The translations under genes and the position numbers were made by a program. A stretch of 64,000 nt of DNA from Seriola aureovittata. Lineage: Eukaryota > Chordata > Actinopteri > Carangiformes > Carangidae. Positions within the stretch are counted from its first letter, which is position 1. The number at the start of each line of letters is the position of its first letter. The notes below the pieces were generated by a model. That model did not search any database. It saw nothing but the letters and a program-made list of their open reading frames with translations, and was not told where the DNA came from. This document shows positions 25,362-38,051 of this stretch, piece by piece. The stretch covers positions 13,114,732 to 13,178,731 of the forward strand of contig NC_079375.1 in assembly GCF_021018895.1 (NCBI RefSeq), in the 5' to 3' direction.

Positions 25362-25419
25362 ACGATTAAACGTGGCATTCCTGTGGTTTGCTACTGTGTC
25401 TGATGTGTGGTGAATTGAG
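25362..25419 (+). other. Weak candidate: 58-nt splice-bounded non-coding exon
   Basis: The acceptor CTCTTTTTTCCCCCCCCAG (to 25361) and the donor TTGAG|GTATGT (25419/25420) are both close to consensus. All three frames carry stops inside the 58 nt, so it could belong only to an untranslated region or a long non-coding RNA. Confidence 0.15.
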
Positions 25420-28400
25420 GTATGTTGATACTACTGAAGATTAAACAGACACTGCAGAGTAAGTAGGACCTGATCCTTAATGGTGAGCAGTTGGCATCCT
25501 GGAGTCTCATTTCCTAGTTTTTAGGAGGGCATCCTTCCTTCTTTGACTCCAACTTCCTCTGCTATAACACCCATTGTTAAAAGCATTGCTTCACAGGTTC
25601 TCCCAATGTATATTAGAAGGTGCTTCTTGTGCTTGCTTTAATTTGTTAAGGACAAATGGCCACTAACTACAGCCTTTCTCACCACCTGTCTCGCGAGGCA
25701 GCACTGTGAAGAATCAGAGCTGTCATTGACCATGGCTTTAAAGGACAAATCCAGGCATCAGTTAGAGAAAACTTGTGTCCTTGAGATGGTTTGTTGATGT
25801 TTACTCTTCCTGTCCCTCTAAATGAACCAAATGAAGGATTACTGATAGAAGAGCAAGGCTGTTAGATGTTGCTATTTTGGTGCATGCAAATATTATCTCA
25901 TTGATTTTTACAAGGGCAATAGTGTTTTGCCAGGAATGAGAAATCCTGTAATAACAAGCACAACTTTGTGTGTGGGAGTAATATCATGTAGCATTGCGTA
26001 GGATTTTAGCACCAAATGATGAAAAAAAATTGAAAGATTTCTGTAAGGAAATGTGTTTGAAGGACAAGATGGTGGATTGCCTAACATTTTCACTGGGTAA
26101 AGCACTTATTCATGCAGTTTTAGCATTAAAGTTACTCTTTCTATAATACTATCTGAACTGCTACTGCTACTGCTATCTGAAAGGTCAGATAAGAAACTAT
26201 GAATAAGATACAAGATGCACACTACAGGAAACAACATAACATAGTCTTATATTCAGTTTCAACAAGTCAAATCTGAGTCAAAGGAGCTATAAGGTTTGCT
26301 ACTGATACATAGCCAGTGTTAGCAGTAACATCTGTTTACTCCTCTGTGTGTACCAGTCTAGAAAAAACGTTGCATCAGCATCAAACATCATTTCTTTACA
26401 CGCTAAGATGACTCCCATCACAATCACTTCTTTTCTTCTACTGAATATAGCATACTAGCTCTAGCCCAGTCGGATTGTCTCATCACTTTCCAATACAGAG
26501 TCACTGCAGTGTCCAGTCTGCCCTGAAGAATTAGCGCTGCTCAAGGGCGTATTGTAATCTCTTGTCTTTTAAATGCAATGATGGCTGAAACTCTTGGCAA
26601 GACTGATATGTAAACAGCTGTTAATGCTAACGCTGACTATAGCAAAACTTACAAATAGCTCCTTTAAATTGTATTTGTTGGTTTTCCATAAAGAATTAAC
26701 AGCATCTCAAAACCTCAGGCAATTTCAGTTCACTGGGGGGGAAGAAAATATCATGTGGAAGATAATTTTTGTAACATGTTAATGACGAAGACAATTAGCA
26801 CAACTGGTGATGAATAATCAATGGAGATAGACAGACAATGGTGACAATCAGTGGAGAAATTCAAAATTGTTGATTTTTCATCCATGGATAAAATTCTTCA
26901 AATATGCATGTGAATATACTTCATAGTTATATGGTAAAAAAAAATACTGATTGGGCTTCATGTTATAACTTATATTTTTACAGTGTATGATCAAATTGTT
27001 TATGTAATAACAGCCTCCTCACCTTGATTAGCCGGAACTAAGACGTTTGAGACAGTTACGAGGGGGCAGGCTGGGAACTTTATCCCGCTGTTCTAATATT
27101 TCTACCCACACTTGAACCTCAGCCCCAGTCTGCCATTGGCTGTCTTACATGAACACCAATTAGGCGTGATGCAGGACAGAAATAAAGGCCGATGCACTTT
27201 GCTGCGAGGAGCATTTGTTTTTTCTTCTCTCTCAACGTCAGAGCGGGTAACCGGTGTGCGGTCCAAGTATTCTGGTCGTAATAGTAGCTCAGTGTTCCGG
27301 GAACTCTGGGATAAAAAGTGAAAAAACAAGGCGGTGAGGTTTTCTGGGTAATAACTCCATCTTTTTGTATTGGAGTGCAGGAGGGAGGAGGAGCGTTTCT
27401 CTCTCTTGCTCTCTCTCCTTTTTTTTTTCTATTTTTTCTTTTTTTTTTGTTCTGGCAGGTTCCATAGCCTCCTGTCCATGGAAAGCATACTCTGCACATT
27501 CTGCAGACAAGGGTCTTCAGGGAGGAAATAGAGAGGAAATTGTGCAGAAAGTGTAAAAAATCAGTCTCTCCTTCTCTCGTTCTCTGCCTCTCTGTGGCTC
27601 ACTTCACACAAAGAAAGACTCCTTGTTTTCAGTTCACTTCTAATTACTTACATTTATCCCTCAAGGGGCACGTTAACCCAAGTAGTTTTTTGGAATCAAC
27701 AAGGGAGACAACATACAATATCACTCATATACACATTACATACACATTAGTAGTTTATTCTTTAAAAACAACCAATCATTCATATGAAGTCTTAAATTAC
27801 TCTATTTTTTTTATTTTGTTAATATAAAAACTTCATCATGACTCACTGACAGATATCAGTCTTTCTTGAATTCTCTAACAAGATAACATACAATTAACAC
27901 TTTGCACTGGTGTTAATGTTTGATCAGAATTTTAAATGTAATATGATGCAAATCAGTGGAACTACAAGTCCTCTGCCAACTGCTGGAAAACAATGTTGAT
28001 TTTCTTTATAATCCCAGGCTTTGGCAAGAATGTTGACGACAAACATGATGAAGAGGAACAGGAAACTTAAGCAGCTTTGTGAAATCTTGGCACATTTCAT
28101 CCTCTGGCCCATTAGACAGATAATGGCGAAGCTCATCTTGCACACCCAGTTTGTCACTGTTACACGCCTACATTTTGATTCGAGGAGGACTGCCACGGGA
28201 GTCTGTATGCATTTATGTGAATGCAGAGGCGGCCATGTGTGTATTTCTGCATGTCAGTCAGAATTTTGTTGCAGCGGAGTGGAGATTTAATAGTCTGAAA
28301 TTGGCAAGGGGAGGTGGTAGAGAGAAAGAGTTTGGTTTAGGGGCTGAGGTTTCAGATGAGGGGTTTGTAAATCTTCTCAGGGGAGCTCATTTGTGCCAGG

Positions 28401-29774
28401 TGGTCACACTTTTGGAGTTGGTAACTAACCTCTACCACATGCTGTCACCTGCATGTGAAGTTACGATGCGGTTTCACCACAGCAGTGCCTTTGGCATCCA
28501 ATGGGTGGTGCTGTTTTTGGGAAAAAGAGACAGCAGTTGCCCAGGTAACTCGATAACAAACCCAAGTCAGTATTTTTGATTTTATTTTCATTTTATGCCT
28601 AAACATCAACCATTTCTTCACACCGCGTACTGAATTCTAATCTATACATATCTCCTGATCCAAACACCGATTACAAGTGTGTGAAAACCAGCTTTTACAA
28701 TAAATTAGCAGCTAAGAGGTATGCAGTTCTTAGGGTTAGACACTGGACCCCGGATACAGTATCCCGGCCTTCACTCTGTCTATGATGAAGGGTGTTGAAG
28801 CAGATGCATCTGCCAATCAGCCCAAGATGAATTTAGGTCACTTCCTTTTCATGCCATGCCAAACTAGAAATAGAACTATGGCCAAACAATCCCCTTGTAA
28901 TCAAATACCGCTGGTGGGATTTTAGAAAAGGCTATTCATTTTTTGTCTGTCACATTCACGTGTGCCACAATGTCAGGACAAACATTTACTACAGGAAGGA
29001 AAGATCTTCATTGTGTTTGGTCGTCACCTATGAAGACGATATGAAAGTCTCGAGCGTTGTGGGTGTGTGAGACTATGAGGTTAAAAATGTTGTCACCCTG
29101 GACCCAGGGTTAATAAAGCAAAGACAGAGGGCCAAAAACTTCAAAGAAACTTCTAAGTAGATTTGACAGTGGGGTGCCTTGCCACAAAAGACCATGTTTG
29201 GGATTGAATGAAAAGAAGCATGTCACCGGAGGGAAATGTGGTCAGGCATGTTCAATGTATCAAAAGAAAATAACTGATGAATTAAAGGAGGATGGCAAGG
29301 TTGTAAACTTCACAGCCTGAGCCGAGGAGGGAAGAGACCCCCGCAGTCTCTGATTATTTAACCACAAAGCTTACTCCAGTTTCTGTAGCAGGCAGCATCC
29401 TAATAATAAGATCACACAAACACACACTCAAACAGAGAGACACACAGACAGAACCACATGCTCAATAACCAAGTCACAACCTGACTCAAACAATGTGAGC
29501 ATTAAATTGTGCCAGACATGATTAGGCTGCCTTTGATCACGGTGGTGCATGGAATATTATACCATTCTGAAAAATTCAGAATTAAAAAAAAAAAAAATCT
29601 AAGGATATACTTACACCACCAGAGTATATAGACTGAAGAAGATGAAAAGATGAAAAGAGGTTTTGGAATAGCCACAAGCCCTCCAACCTGAGTGACCACA
29701 GAGGTCATTGTCCCTAATGTCTGATACGACCCAGAGGGGCATACCAGCAGCAGGCGCACCAGACCTTTGTCGTT

Positions 29775-30065
29775 ACGGTAGCAATCAGAAACATAAGGTT
29801 TACATTGGTGGAACTGTCACGGTTTTGTTAGGTTTAAGGCACAAAAACTACTTGGCTATGTGGTGGTTTGGGTTAAAATAAGTACTTCCTTAAGCTTAGA
29901 GGACGTTTGTCGTCATGGTTGTAATTAAAAATGAGCGGTTATGGTTGTGGAACGGGGCAAAAGAAACACTTTGTTTCACACGGGAAACAAACAGCAGCCT
30001 CCTGTAAAATTCATGTTTTTATCCACCCTATCCTCCTCCTAACGCAGACTTGGACATTGGATATA
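29775..30065 (+). repeat. Teleost interspersed repeat
   Basis: The blocks TTGTTAGGTTTAAGGCACAA (29825-29844), AAAACTACTTGGC (29845-29857), GGTTTGGGTTAAAATAAGTA (29865-29884) and CTTAAGCTTAGAGGACG (29890-29906) occur in this order, followed by GGAACGGGGCAAAAG (29949-29963). This order matches a repeat I know from many percomorph genomes. It has no coding capacity, and the ends are approximate. Confidence 0.6.
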
Positions 30066-30571
30066 ACAGGTCACCTAGCTTCATCCTTTGCTCGCGTCAT
30101 AATTACTATGAATCACTCACAATACAAATAAAATGAGGACATGCTTACCTAGACATTGCTTCATATATGGCCAAAAATCTCCACAGGGTTCCTTTAAAGT
30201 TAGCCCTTAATGTTCAAAATGAACCTTTTAAGATTCCGGCTCATTTACCATGAGATCAGAGGGGAAAACATAATTGGACAAGGTTGCTTCAATGGAGGTT
30301 TTTTTCCCCCCTTCTCTTCAGACTTTTCTGGCTAGACAAAAATGTCGGGCCTGACAGTCCTGGTAATGGAGCGTATGAATGGTCCAGATTCCACTACAGG
30401 TAGAGAACCCGAGGCCAGGAACCTTTCAGAAACTCAGCTGATTACAGAAAAGGAGAACACTTCCACTGCTGGCTTGGTAAAATAAACAAATATGGCATGG
30501 AAACCCATCAGCTGTAATAGAGTTGTGGGGTAGACTTGGAGGGCACATTATTTTCTCTCTTCAAAGGCAAA

Positions 30572-30596
<25 letters not shown>
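30572..30596 (+). repeat. (AG)12 microsatellite
   Basis: An AG tract in a purine-rich segment. The plus-strand open frame across it encodes Arg-Glu repeats. Confidence 0.93.
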
Positions 30597-30604
<8 letters not shown>

Positions 30605-31964
30605 CAGTCTGCGACAGGGCAGCAAAGATGGCGCTGTTTTCCATTGCAACAACAGGATTATTCATCTCTCAGAGGGTGAGCAGATCTGGGGTCTGTGGTC
30701 GAATATTCAAGAAGAGGAGGAGTCGAGAGCTGTGTTAGAATTTGAGAAGTGTTAATCAGGGAGAGGATGTGGGCCTTCTGGCCTCTACCTGATTACCACC
30801 AAATGGGACGGCAACGGCAGCAGCAACAGCTGGGCCCTACAACAGTGTGGGGGGTAGGAGGTGGCGGGTGAGCACCACCCAAGACACCATGGTGAGGGTT
30901 GAGGAACGAAAAGAGCAATTACATGTGGGGACTGTCCACAATAGTTGAGATCCAGCCTCATATTTCACTTGTTGAGACTGACCAGAGGAATGTTGTCTCC
31001 AGTATCTGTGACGTATTATGTGTTCAGGACAAAAAAAGGTCAATTGCTAATTGTGCTGATGGGAATTGGAGACTATTTAACCTCCTGTATTTCACTTGTG
31101 CCATCATCTGTGGTCACCGCTCGCAGATGCCCCATCATGTGCTGCTAACAGAGTTTGTCAGTTCATTAATCCCAGCTGCAGTACAAGAATGCAGTTTTTT
31201 TCCCCCTGGATGATTGGTCCTGACAGTGAGAAGGAGCCAGTGACTGAGATGATCAAGGTTTTATTTTTTTCTTTCCTCCGTCCTGTCCTCATCTGAGCTC
31301 AGCGCATCGCTCACCTCTCTCTGCCAAGTTTAAGTACATGACTCAACATTGTGACATCTCTGATCTATTGTGTATCTCTCGCCGTGTCTCACTCTCGTCT
31401 TTTGTCCCCATCTGTCTTGCGCTTGTCAGTTTCACTTCCCTCTGCTTTTCAAATATGTTTTTACACAGTCCTGCTGCAAAGCCTTTTAAAGGCCAGTGAT
31501 TTTTACTAGACAATAAAAAGCCAAACAGGTTCTATTTGGGTTCTCATGTGTCTTTAGTCACCTGACTGTAGGCTACATTGCTGGGAGAAAGATGACAGAA
31601 TTTGTTAAAACTACATATGTTTGCATTTCTATGTCAAGTGATCTCTTGTGCCTGCAGGCCGATATTAACAGCAAATATTAAAATAACTATTAATAAAAAA
31701 AACTATTAGAACAGTATCTTTGCTGGTAGGATACAATAAATTGCAGTACAGATAATTTTTAAACCTTTACATAGTTTGTCCACCATAGAACACATACAAA
31801 TGTATGTTTTAACTCTACAATATACAGTGTTAGATCACAAAATTTGAGGGATCTCTATCAAAATGCTTGTTATATTATCCTGTAGAAAAAAATGCATGTG
31901 AATTCACAGTATGTGAAACAATATTTCCTACATGTAATGAACTCACATTAAGGATTTTTTGGCC

Positions 31965-31980
31965 ATTTCACATGTGAAAT
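31965..31980. repeat. 16-bp perfect palindrome
   Basis: ATTTCACATGTGAAAT is self-complementary over its whole length, with a central E-box-like CACATGTG. The chance expectation in 64 kb is low but not negligible. Confidence 0.6.
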
Positions 31981-34900
31981 ATCAAAGACATTTAGCATGT
32001 GTGCTTTTCATAAGGGATGTATGTGTATGTTAAAAACATGATATATTGCTATCACTTTCATACTGTCAGATATCAGTATCAATATTAGCCCTGTCACAAC
32101 ACATCTTGATTGGTCTAATTGAGTATACTGACAACTATCCAAAGTTTTTATCCACTGAATTTGTGTTATTTTTCTTAAACCTACATCATGAATTCAGGAC
32201 ATTCATGTAGGAGATTCAGGACATTGTAGCAATTCTCTTTGCCTTTAAACTTGATTTTAAAAAGCAGAATATGAGAATTGTGCAGTAACTTCATACATCA
32301 GTAAATTATAAAAAGACTCTCATAACACAAGCTATACTTATTTATAAATGTGGATCTACAGGGAGCCCAAAGGACTGTCTGTGACCTCATAAAGATCAAT
32401 GTGAGGCTTTCAAAGCAAGAGAAGGAAATGTAACAATGTAACAATATGATTGTTTTGCACTTCCTCTAACATGAAAGCCACACGGAAAGAGACAAGTCTA
32501 TTCTGAGCCATAAAAGGCCCATTTCTTGTCTTATTTTAAACTTGTTTATTTCTGAGAGGAATATTTAGAATATTTTTAGACTAAATGAAAAGTGTCAGGG
32601 GCTTGAAAAGGAGGAATCCACTTGAGTAGGTGCAGATGGTTTAAACACTCACACACGCGCACACACAGGCATCGCACATTGCAACTGCCTGCGCGTCACG
32701 CAAAAAGACGAAATCACAACATCCGGCTTTGTACTTTGCAACCATAAAGCGACCACCAAAACAACCTCCACCTGTGGAAGTGATCCCACGTGTGATAATA
32801 GCTCTGAGTGCCCTTCATGTGCTGTGGAGCACAGTGCAGCGGTTCATTCTGTCATGGCTGCCTGAGGCCAGGTGAGCGTTTCCTTCCCTCCCTCTTTCCT
32901 GTTCTTCTTAAAAGCTGGGCAGGTGAGGCAGGCAAAGCCCACTTAAGATAAGTGGATTACATAGTCTGTATTTTAAGCCTTGCAGTGACCGTATCAGTCG
33001 GCTGCACAGACACACTGGGCCTGTTTTTTTTTTATGAAATAGTAAAGCAGTGGAGATGATCACATGAGGTCCAACAGTGTTTTTACAGTTTATCAAGAAC
33101 TGTCAGTGCAACTTGAAATAAACTTCAGTCTGGTGACCCATTGTTTCTTTATCCTGTTATTTTATTCACCAGTTTGATTACTTTGTGTACATAATGATGT
33201 AATAAAATGATCATTAATTCTTAATAATAGTACTACAGATGAGGAGAGAATTCACTGCAGTTTTTCTAAAGTGTTTTTATCATAAAACCTTGCTAAGAAT
33301 TTAAGAATATGTTTCTTTCCGTCGTGCTTCTTTTTCAAAAAAGGTTTGGTGGTTTGAATCTGTATTAATTGTTTTTTTTGGCTGCTTGGGGGCAATGAAA
33401 GAAATTGCCCCTGATAAAGTTTCGCCTTTATAAATTAGAAATCCAGTAGACACAGAGCAGCATTATTGTTCTATTGGAATCATGTTTCTGTCCACTTGAC
33501 AAATGTAAGACCAGCATTCACTACTCATTCTGGCTCTGCGTTGGTCTCCATGAGGAAAGTATCTTGCTCTTTAGCTGCTAAATGCTGCACTGTTTACCAG
33601 CTTATTTTGTTACTTTGTCAGTCCTGGGCAGGTATACAGTGGCCTACATCGGATTTATCAAAGGATTTTGGCCGAAAACACGCCTGCTGTGGCTGAACGA
33701 CTGATGAAAGCAATGACGCTGAACCGAAACAGTAAAGTTGCGAGACAAAAAAGCAAAACAAAACAATAACCTGAAAGATGCTAAAATGATCCACAGCGCT
33801 GAGGAGAACTGCAGAGACCGGTGATAATTCTCTATAAGCGACCCCTTTCATATATACATAGTCTTTGATCCACTCTTAATAAAAGTACTGATTATAGCAG
33901 CTTTAGAGAACAGACTAACACATGCATGCATGAAAACAGCACAAGTGGAGTGAGTTTTCAGAGCCAAAATGAGTGAGCGAGATGGGATTAAGTTTGTTTT
34001 GGGAAAGCATGAGTGACCTCCTCAAACTCTCACGCCAGAATAATCATTTTCACTGCCACAAGAATAGCTACATAATTGTACGGAATGCAAAATTTGTGCA
34101 GTTCCTTGCTTCGGTTTCTCTAAGTGCTGTTCGATTTATCCTGTCAGTAAGCGGCGATCCCCTGGTGCCTCTCTGTAAGTGATAAAGTGAGGAAAGGAAG
34201 GAGTTTGTTGAGTAAAACGCACAGAAAGTACAGAGGGAATAAAGGCAAACAATCACTTTCACATCAGATTTGACAGAGCGAATGGAGCTCAGTTTACACA
34301 GATATTATGTTGAAGTGGTTTTCTCATTCAAGCAACTGATTTTCAACTTTCTCCATCAAATGAAACAAAACTGTTCAAATCCTCAAGCCAAACTCAATTA
34401 GTTTGTCTTTGTAATCAAAAAAACACAAGATATTCAGATGTTTTCTAGCGCCGCCTGCTCAATACGGCTGCAGTGGCTTCATAAATTGGTAAGAGCAGTG
34501 TGTGTTGTTTTTGCTATATAAGGCTTTCAGCGAGTAATCATTGAAAAAGCATGTTCCTTTAGTCACAACCTGGGAATTTGGAGATTTTGACAAGACTCTG
34601 CACAAAGTCACAGGGGCAGGCACCAGTTGGACTGACATGTGGGTGGACTGAGCAATCAGAGACAGAATCAAGGCTGTCCTTACTTTTCTCTCTTGTTCTT
34701 TACTTTCTTCAATTTATTCAGTCTTTGCAAATCTTTGAAATATCCATTTGATGGATATTTAAGTGGCTTTTTGAGTGAATTGTACTTGTTGGAGTAGTTT
34801 TAATGCAGCACACGTTTTACTTTTACTTGAATACATTTTTGGAGAAAAATCTAAACTTCATAGGATACACTACCAACAAGATACCACTGAGACCCTTTTC

Positions 34901-35430
34901 ACTTTATAACAAGATATTTTTATATTTTCATTATTACTACAGACAATATTCTGTTTTAATTAAAACTTTTCTTGCAATAACAACATATCACTTTACATTG
35001 TTTCATCACAAAAAGTCCTTAAACAGAATATTATTATCTCCTAGATATCCTGAATGAATAGTTTGATGTTAAACAATTTCTTTAAAATATGAACTGTAAT
35101 CTGGGCCTCATATTGATGTTTGCATGAAAAATGTTTTAGCAGCTCTGTTATCTTAATGATTATGTTATGATTATGTTCACTCTTTATAACTGTGTATGCT
35201 GCTGTTATGTAGCCTATTACCTTGCAGATAATGCAAATCTTAAAATGTATAGAAGTCATACATACTTACCTCTCAGACAATACAGAAACTGTTACACTGG
35301 TCACTATTAATGAAGACTCATTGCGCTGCTTTATTTCCTTTAATCGTGTCTGTTTAATAGTTCTGTTCTGTCAAAAAAATGTTAATTGTATTATTAAATT
35401 GTAGTTTAAGTAAAAGGTAATTCTTATTGT

Positions 35431-35520
35431 CCGTTAGCGTTACGCGACGACATCACTTCCGGTAAGGTTATTTCCGGTTCAGTCACGATACCTGTTTCGA
35501 GGTAAAAACGTAGCAGACGT
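35431..35520 (+). promoter_or_regulatory. Candidate TATA-less promoter (CpG cluster with two ETS-type sites)
   Basis: Eleven CpG dinucleotides fall in 90 bp, in a neighbourhood otherwise poor in CpG. Two ETS-family core motifs, ACTTCCGGT (35455-35463) and TTTCCGGTT (35471-35479), lie 16 bp apart in the same orientation. There is no TATA box. Paired CTTCCGG sites in a small CpG island are typical of broadly expressed vertebrate promoters. A splice donor, CGAG|GTAAAA, lies at 35501/35502 immediately downstream, as expected for a short untranslated first exon. An alternative is a fragment of a mobile element with ETS-like words. Confidence 0.38.
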
Positions 35521-37403
35521 GTTGTCCATGGTCTGAATATTATCTATATTTATCCATAGTGAAGCATCATATTCATTTATTTTACAATAGATTTGTTAAA
35601 AAAGTGATGATTAATAAGTTAATTAGAAACGTTTTCTTTTACAACTATGTACGATGTAATATGTAAGCAAGGGCACAGACACTGATTGTTTTTGTATTAT
35701 TTATTCTCAGGTTTCACCAGCTTGCCAGTGAGGAAACGGTTTTGCTTACTGCGACTCTGCGTCTCCATTGGCCATGGTTTAACGTGGAGTTTGGACACGC
35801 TGCACGAGAACACTACACTCATGATAAGTAAATCCTTTTAATTACAGGCTAAAATTCTAAATGCACTTAAGCAAATGTCTTCCTGAATATAATGTAAAGT
35901 GGATATAAGTGTGTGGCTCAAATAACAACACTTCCCTGTGAAAATGTGTCATTGAGACACTGAAAAACATGTCCCAGACTTCCCTTTTCTAATAAGGGAA
36001 AGTATGACAGGCATGCACGCTGCCTCCCACACTCTATTTGTTGTCCTTTATTCCCTTGATGCGTATGAAAAGGGTAGAAATGAATGTGATATCTTTTTAC
36101 ATCTCAGTCCTCAATGCTCTCCAGTGGCTGAGGAACCCCCATATTTCCACCCCCACCCCCCCAAAAAAAGTTTAAAGCCTCTCGCTCAGCTGGGTTCTCC
36201 CTTTGTAAGGAGAATGTTCAAAGTATTACACTGTCACTAATCATCCATGTTACAACATCTTGAGCAGCGAGGGCTCTCACTCTGACTCCGCCAAACCATT
36301 ATGGTGCCACAGGGTTGAAGGAATAGTCCACTTTGATCTCCTCAGAGGAGAGCTATGGAGACATCTTTCTGCTCCTCTCCTCGCTCCCCTCCTCTCACCC
36401 CTTCTGCTCTTCTCCCCCTCACTCCCTCTGGTGAGAGACTTTAAACAGTAGGCTAGAGGCTGTTATTTTGGGAGGGGCGAGGGGGCGAGTGAAGAATAAT
36501 ATCTTGTACTCCAGGGCCTGGATGGCTCCCCCAGCCCATCAAACGAGTAACAAATGCGGTTACAGACCCATAAAGAATAAAGGGAGGGGAGAGAAGAAGA
36601 ACGAGGGGGCAACATTTTTCTGACACAGTTTTACAGCTCTGCTTATTACAAGGAGCAGCTTAAGCTCTCCCTCCTCTCCTCGCTCAACTCACCGCCTCCT
36701 TTATCAGTCATATCTACACATTCCTTCTTTTGGGACGGAGGGCCACAGGATGGAGGGCTGAGCACGGTGAAAAAGTCGACAAGAGCGTGGGGTGCCAACA
36801 TGAAGAGGGGGGATTGATTAACTTAATTTTCTATTTGGTTCATCATTTTAATACTACACAATTTTAGGATGAAGACAATGATGTGCTTTTTGTCTTATTA
36901 TAATACCTTTACTTTCATAATGCTCTACAGACATCCACCAGATTCTTCAGTTGGTATATTTAGTAATTTATATTTATTCATATTTATAGAGTGAAGGACT
37001 TATGTTTTTATATTTAATGCATATATTTTAGTTTTCAGTATTACATATCCAGAGAAAATTACTATAAAAATTCTATAAGATATTTATGTTCAAAAACATA
37101 ATCATAAGAAAACTGCATTTTATTGCCATTCACATAAGCAAAACATATACGTGGTTAATCATTGAAAAGTACTTATAAAAAGTACTAAAATGCCACATTT
37201 TTATATAAAATTTATATTACATTACAATTTCTCTGACAATCCTTCATTTTTGTGCACTATTTTAACTAACCTGCTTCTTTTAATTCTTTCTTTTTTCATA
37301 TGTGAAAATATTGGAATTTAATGCTGCTGCTAACATACTATGTTTTTATATTTGTATCCATAAATATGTTCTCACTCTCACTACTCTTATATTTATTGGT
37401 TGA

Positions 37404-37426
37404 TTTTTTTTTTTTTTTTTTTTTTT
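37404..37426 (+). repeat. T23 homopolymer
   Basis: Twenty-three consecutive T in an AT-rich segment, inside the proposed second intron of the candidate transcript. Confidence 0.9.
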
Positions 37427-37864
37427 AATCTGATTGTGCAGCATCAGATGTGAGAGATGAAAGCTGTGCAAGCTTTATTGTGTTGCATTGTTATTAGTAC
37501 ACTAGTTTCACTGATTTTTGTTTGTGCAGCTCTTCACCTGTTAGTGACATCATAGAATATATACTAATGCTTTGCTGCTATTTACTGCTTACAATATATG
37601 TAAACTCTAGAGTGTCTGTTATACAGGGCGTAATGACTGAGTGAACAAGGGAGGGATTTCAGCCACTGAAAAACAAACTGCAGCTACACTGAATGCCTGA
37701 TTTGAACATTTTACCAGGAAAGGTAAAAGAGACATTATTTTGAAATTATAGTGATTGAGCTACTTGATGTGCTGTTCAGTAATTATCAGCTTTCTCTGTA
37801 TGAGTACGTTGCTCAGGAACTATAATATTTTCTTTACCTCCTTCTTGAATTGTGCAGGGCTAAC

Positions 37865-38029
37865 ATGCCTGGGGCAGTAACCTTCACGGACCGGCCGCTA
37901 GCCCAGATGGAACTGCTTCTGTTGTGGTTCCTTTTCAGAGGAGTTGTGTTAGAGGACTCATTCAGACATATAGGTTTTATGCAATTGAAAGTCTTTGGGG
38001 AGTGTCCCAGCAGCTTATGTATCATTTGA
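37865..38029 (+). CDS. Candidate small ORF (54 codons) in proposed exon 3
   Basis: The frame starts MPGAVTFTDRPLAQ, continues with the hydrophobic run MELLLLWFLFRGVVL, and ends in SSLCII before TGA at 38027-38029. The start context AACATGC is moderate. The stop lies 22 nt before the proposed donor at 38051/38052, too close to trigger nonsense-mediated decay by the usual 50-nt rule. The hydrophobic segment at residues 15-29 could be a membrane anchor or late signal sequence. There is no homology I recognise, and the antisense strand is also open for 63 codons (38025-37834), which weakens the case for this frame. Confidence 0.15.
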   Translation: MPGAVTFTDRPLAQMELLLLWFLFRGVVLEDSFRHIGFMQLKVFGECPSSLCII

Positions 38030-38051
38030 ACGTCCCTGACCGGTTGATCAG

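Larger units (their letters stand above)
23303..29774. other. Anonymous non-coding stretch
   Basis: No gene supported. It contains the microsatellites and candidate exon listed separately, a T/C-rich tract at 27391-27449, and an unassigned open frame of 142 codons (plus strand, 28151-28579) with no recognisable domain. Confidence 0.45.
30066..35430. other. Anonymous non-coding stretch
   Basis: No gene supported. An AAAGATGGCGCTG word at 30626-30638 opens a short frame that meets CAGAGG|GTGAGC near 30676; it lacks any recognised product. The segment 31660-32350 is very AT-rich. A perfect 16-bp palindrome at 31965-31980 is listed separately. Confidence 0.45.
35455..38051 (+). ncRNA. Candidate three-exon transcript of unknown function
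   Basis: Proposed exon 1 ends at 35501 (CGAG|GTAAAA). Exon 2 is 35711-35827, with acceptor TTATTCTCAG and donor GATAA|GTAAAT. Exon 3 is 37858-38051, with acceptor TTCTTGAATTGTGCAG and donor GATCAG|GTAAGAAAC; at least one more exon would follow. Exon 2 is 117 nt, a multiple of three, and two of its frames are open. One frame runs from exon 1 through exon 2 into exon 3 without a stop until 38027, but it has no ATG before 37865. An out-of-frame ATG in exon 2 (GCCATGGTTTAA) would give a two-codon upstream ORF. I recognise no protein in any frame. It may be a long non-coding RNA, an untranslated leader of a gene beyond the window, or coincidence of splice-like words. Confidence 0.28.

Noticed and set aside
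28151..28579. 142-codon plus-strand open frame ending near CCCAG|GTAACT
   Set aside because: No family recognised. Start context and composition are ordinary and the donor-like word is weak evidence alone.
30626..30676. AAAGATGGCGCTG start followed by a short frame and GTGAGC, resembling a first coding exon
   Set aside because: Only about 16 codons, next to a GA repeat, with no CpG-rich promoter and no downstream exon; splice and start words of this quality occur by chance.
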